A stretch of DNA of 64,000 bases, taken from Baylisascaris procyonis. Taxonomy: Eukaryota > Nematoda > Chromadorea > Rhabditida > Ascarididae. Shown piece by piece: positions 62,991 to 64,000 of the stretch (position 1 is its first letter; each line of letters starts with the position of its first letter). The notes under the pieces were generated by a model. That model saw only the letters and a program-made list of their open reading frames with translations, had not been told where the DNA came from and did no database searches. The DNA is taken from the NCBI GenBank assembly GCA_037389465.1, contig JAZARR010000164.1, positions 2,858,501 to 2,922,500 of the forward strand, in the 5' to 3' direction. A program made the position numbers and the translations under genes.

Positions 62991-64000
62991 GTTAGTTTGC
63001 TTCTTGGTATTAAATTCTTTTATATTTATGCGTCCAATGGTTGATTTCTCATCGTAGTGACATGGAAGCATCAGTACGTCGCTAGTACATTCGAAGGATA
63101 TTACTGAGCCCCTTCTTCACTTCTGTTTCGAATAAACAATTGCAACCGTCAACACAGGAAAAGGTCAATGTCCTCAGATTTTGGACTAGTTTATTTGTTA
63201 GTTTATTTATTGAACAGGTTTACCTATTAACTGCATTGGAGGTTTTTGGCTTGAGGGTTTATTGGGTTATGAGAAAAGCTTTGAAACCTTCTCTGAAAAA
63301 GGTTTTGTTTTGTAGTTCATTACAAGAAGGTGAAGAAATTTATCTAATTGCATTCCTTGTGCTGCTATTTCCTTTATGAAATCAGTTAGCGGATGCAAGC
63401 ATTGGTAATATACATCACCTTCGATATAAATTCTCTGAAATTTCTACGATCAACTTTATTACTTCACATCTACAATATGATAGCATTTCTTTACTAAATT
63501 ACTGCAGTAAAAGTTACTTCTGAATATATTTCTGTTTTGTCTACATAGTAACATTGGTAGCTATCCATTAGGAGATGCAAATTTGCAGCTGCTATTCCTT
63601 TTTGGTGCCAACAGCATACATCTAAATAGCGCTCTTGGGTTTTGCAGTGACCACTGAAATTTGAACAGCATTATTCGAAACTATTAAATCAATTCGCATT
63701 TTGCCATCTTTATGCGCTTTCGCAAATTTGCATGTGCAAAGAGCGTGATGATGAGATGGAAGTTCAAACCAAGAAGTTAGTTCCAATTTTGAGTGGAGTT
63801 CAAATATTTCCAGTTCAAGCAGCATTTGCCTTCCCAGTGTGAAGTTCGCACGTGGAACATTGTCAGTCATGTTGCGTTATTGCCGTTGCCTGTAGAAACG
63901 AAAGCTCTAGAACACAATACCAGGTTGATTTTTCGAAGTGGATAAGCATCGAAGTGAAGCATTTTTCCGGAAAAACAGTACGCTAACTTGTTATTGCTCG
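62991..64000 (+). other. Start of intron 19, running off the window
   Basis: The donor GTTAGT follows exon 19. No acceptor followed by the expected DNVHF-like sequence was found up to the end, so the terminal exon with the catalytic His is outside. Confidence 0.75.

Overview
The window reads as a piece of an intron-rich, AT-rich animal genome, most probably a nematode. Splice acceptors follow the short TTTCAG/TTTTAG style. A sequence matching the nematode SL1 spliced leader at 20 of 22 positions lies on the minus strand at 54882-54903. Decayed mariner and non-LTR retrotransposon copies are scattered through the non-coding DNA. The open frames are almost all short and interrupted; the real coding signal is in exons mostly 50-230 bases long.

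The dominant feature is one plus-strand gene covering about three quarters of the window (15945 to beyond 64000). It encodes a type II membrane protein of the dipeptidyl peptidase IV family (peptidase S9B). Its cytoplasmic and transmembrane part is most like vertebrate DPP6/DPP10. I assembled 18 constitutive coding exons (34344-62990) plus two alternative first exons (15945-15998 and 19375-19422). Every junction is GT-AG and every phase matches, giving one continuous frame of about 750 residues without an internal stop. The last exon or exons, carrying the catalytic His, lie beyond the right edge. Unlike DPP6 and DPP10, this protein keeps the catalytic Ser in a GW-SYGG nucleophile elbow, the Glu-Glu motif of DPP4-type enzymes and the VYGGPGSQ Tyr, so it is probably an active peptidase.

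Layout: 1-15900 holds no complete gene that I can recognise. It contains a probable TM6-TM7 terminal exon of a rhodopsin-like receptor (6278-6499), a decayed LINE on the minus strand (about 9960-11290) and a broken mariner transposase (about 14960-15240). Bases 15945-34343 contain the two alternative first exons and a very long first intron. Inside that intron are a possible antisense secreted-peptide frame (27070-27291), a degenerate minisatellite and a TA microsatellite. From 34344 to 62990 the body of the peptidase gene runs through introns of about 0.3 to 6 kb. These introns hold a second antisense LINE fragment (about 48860-49900), a tRNA-like SINE fragment, the SL1-like sequence, two more TA microsatellites and a possible 90-base in-frame cassette exon.

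The points most worth a second look are the pairing of a DPP6/10-like N-terminus with an intact catalytic serine, the duplicated alternative first exons, the SL1-like sequence inside an intron, and the candidate 90-base cassette exon next to the Glu-Glu motif. All assignments come from reading the sequence and recalling the families; no database search was run.
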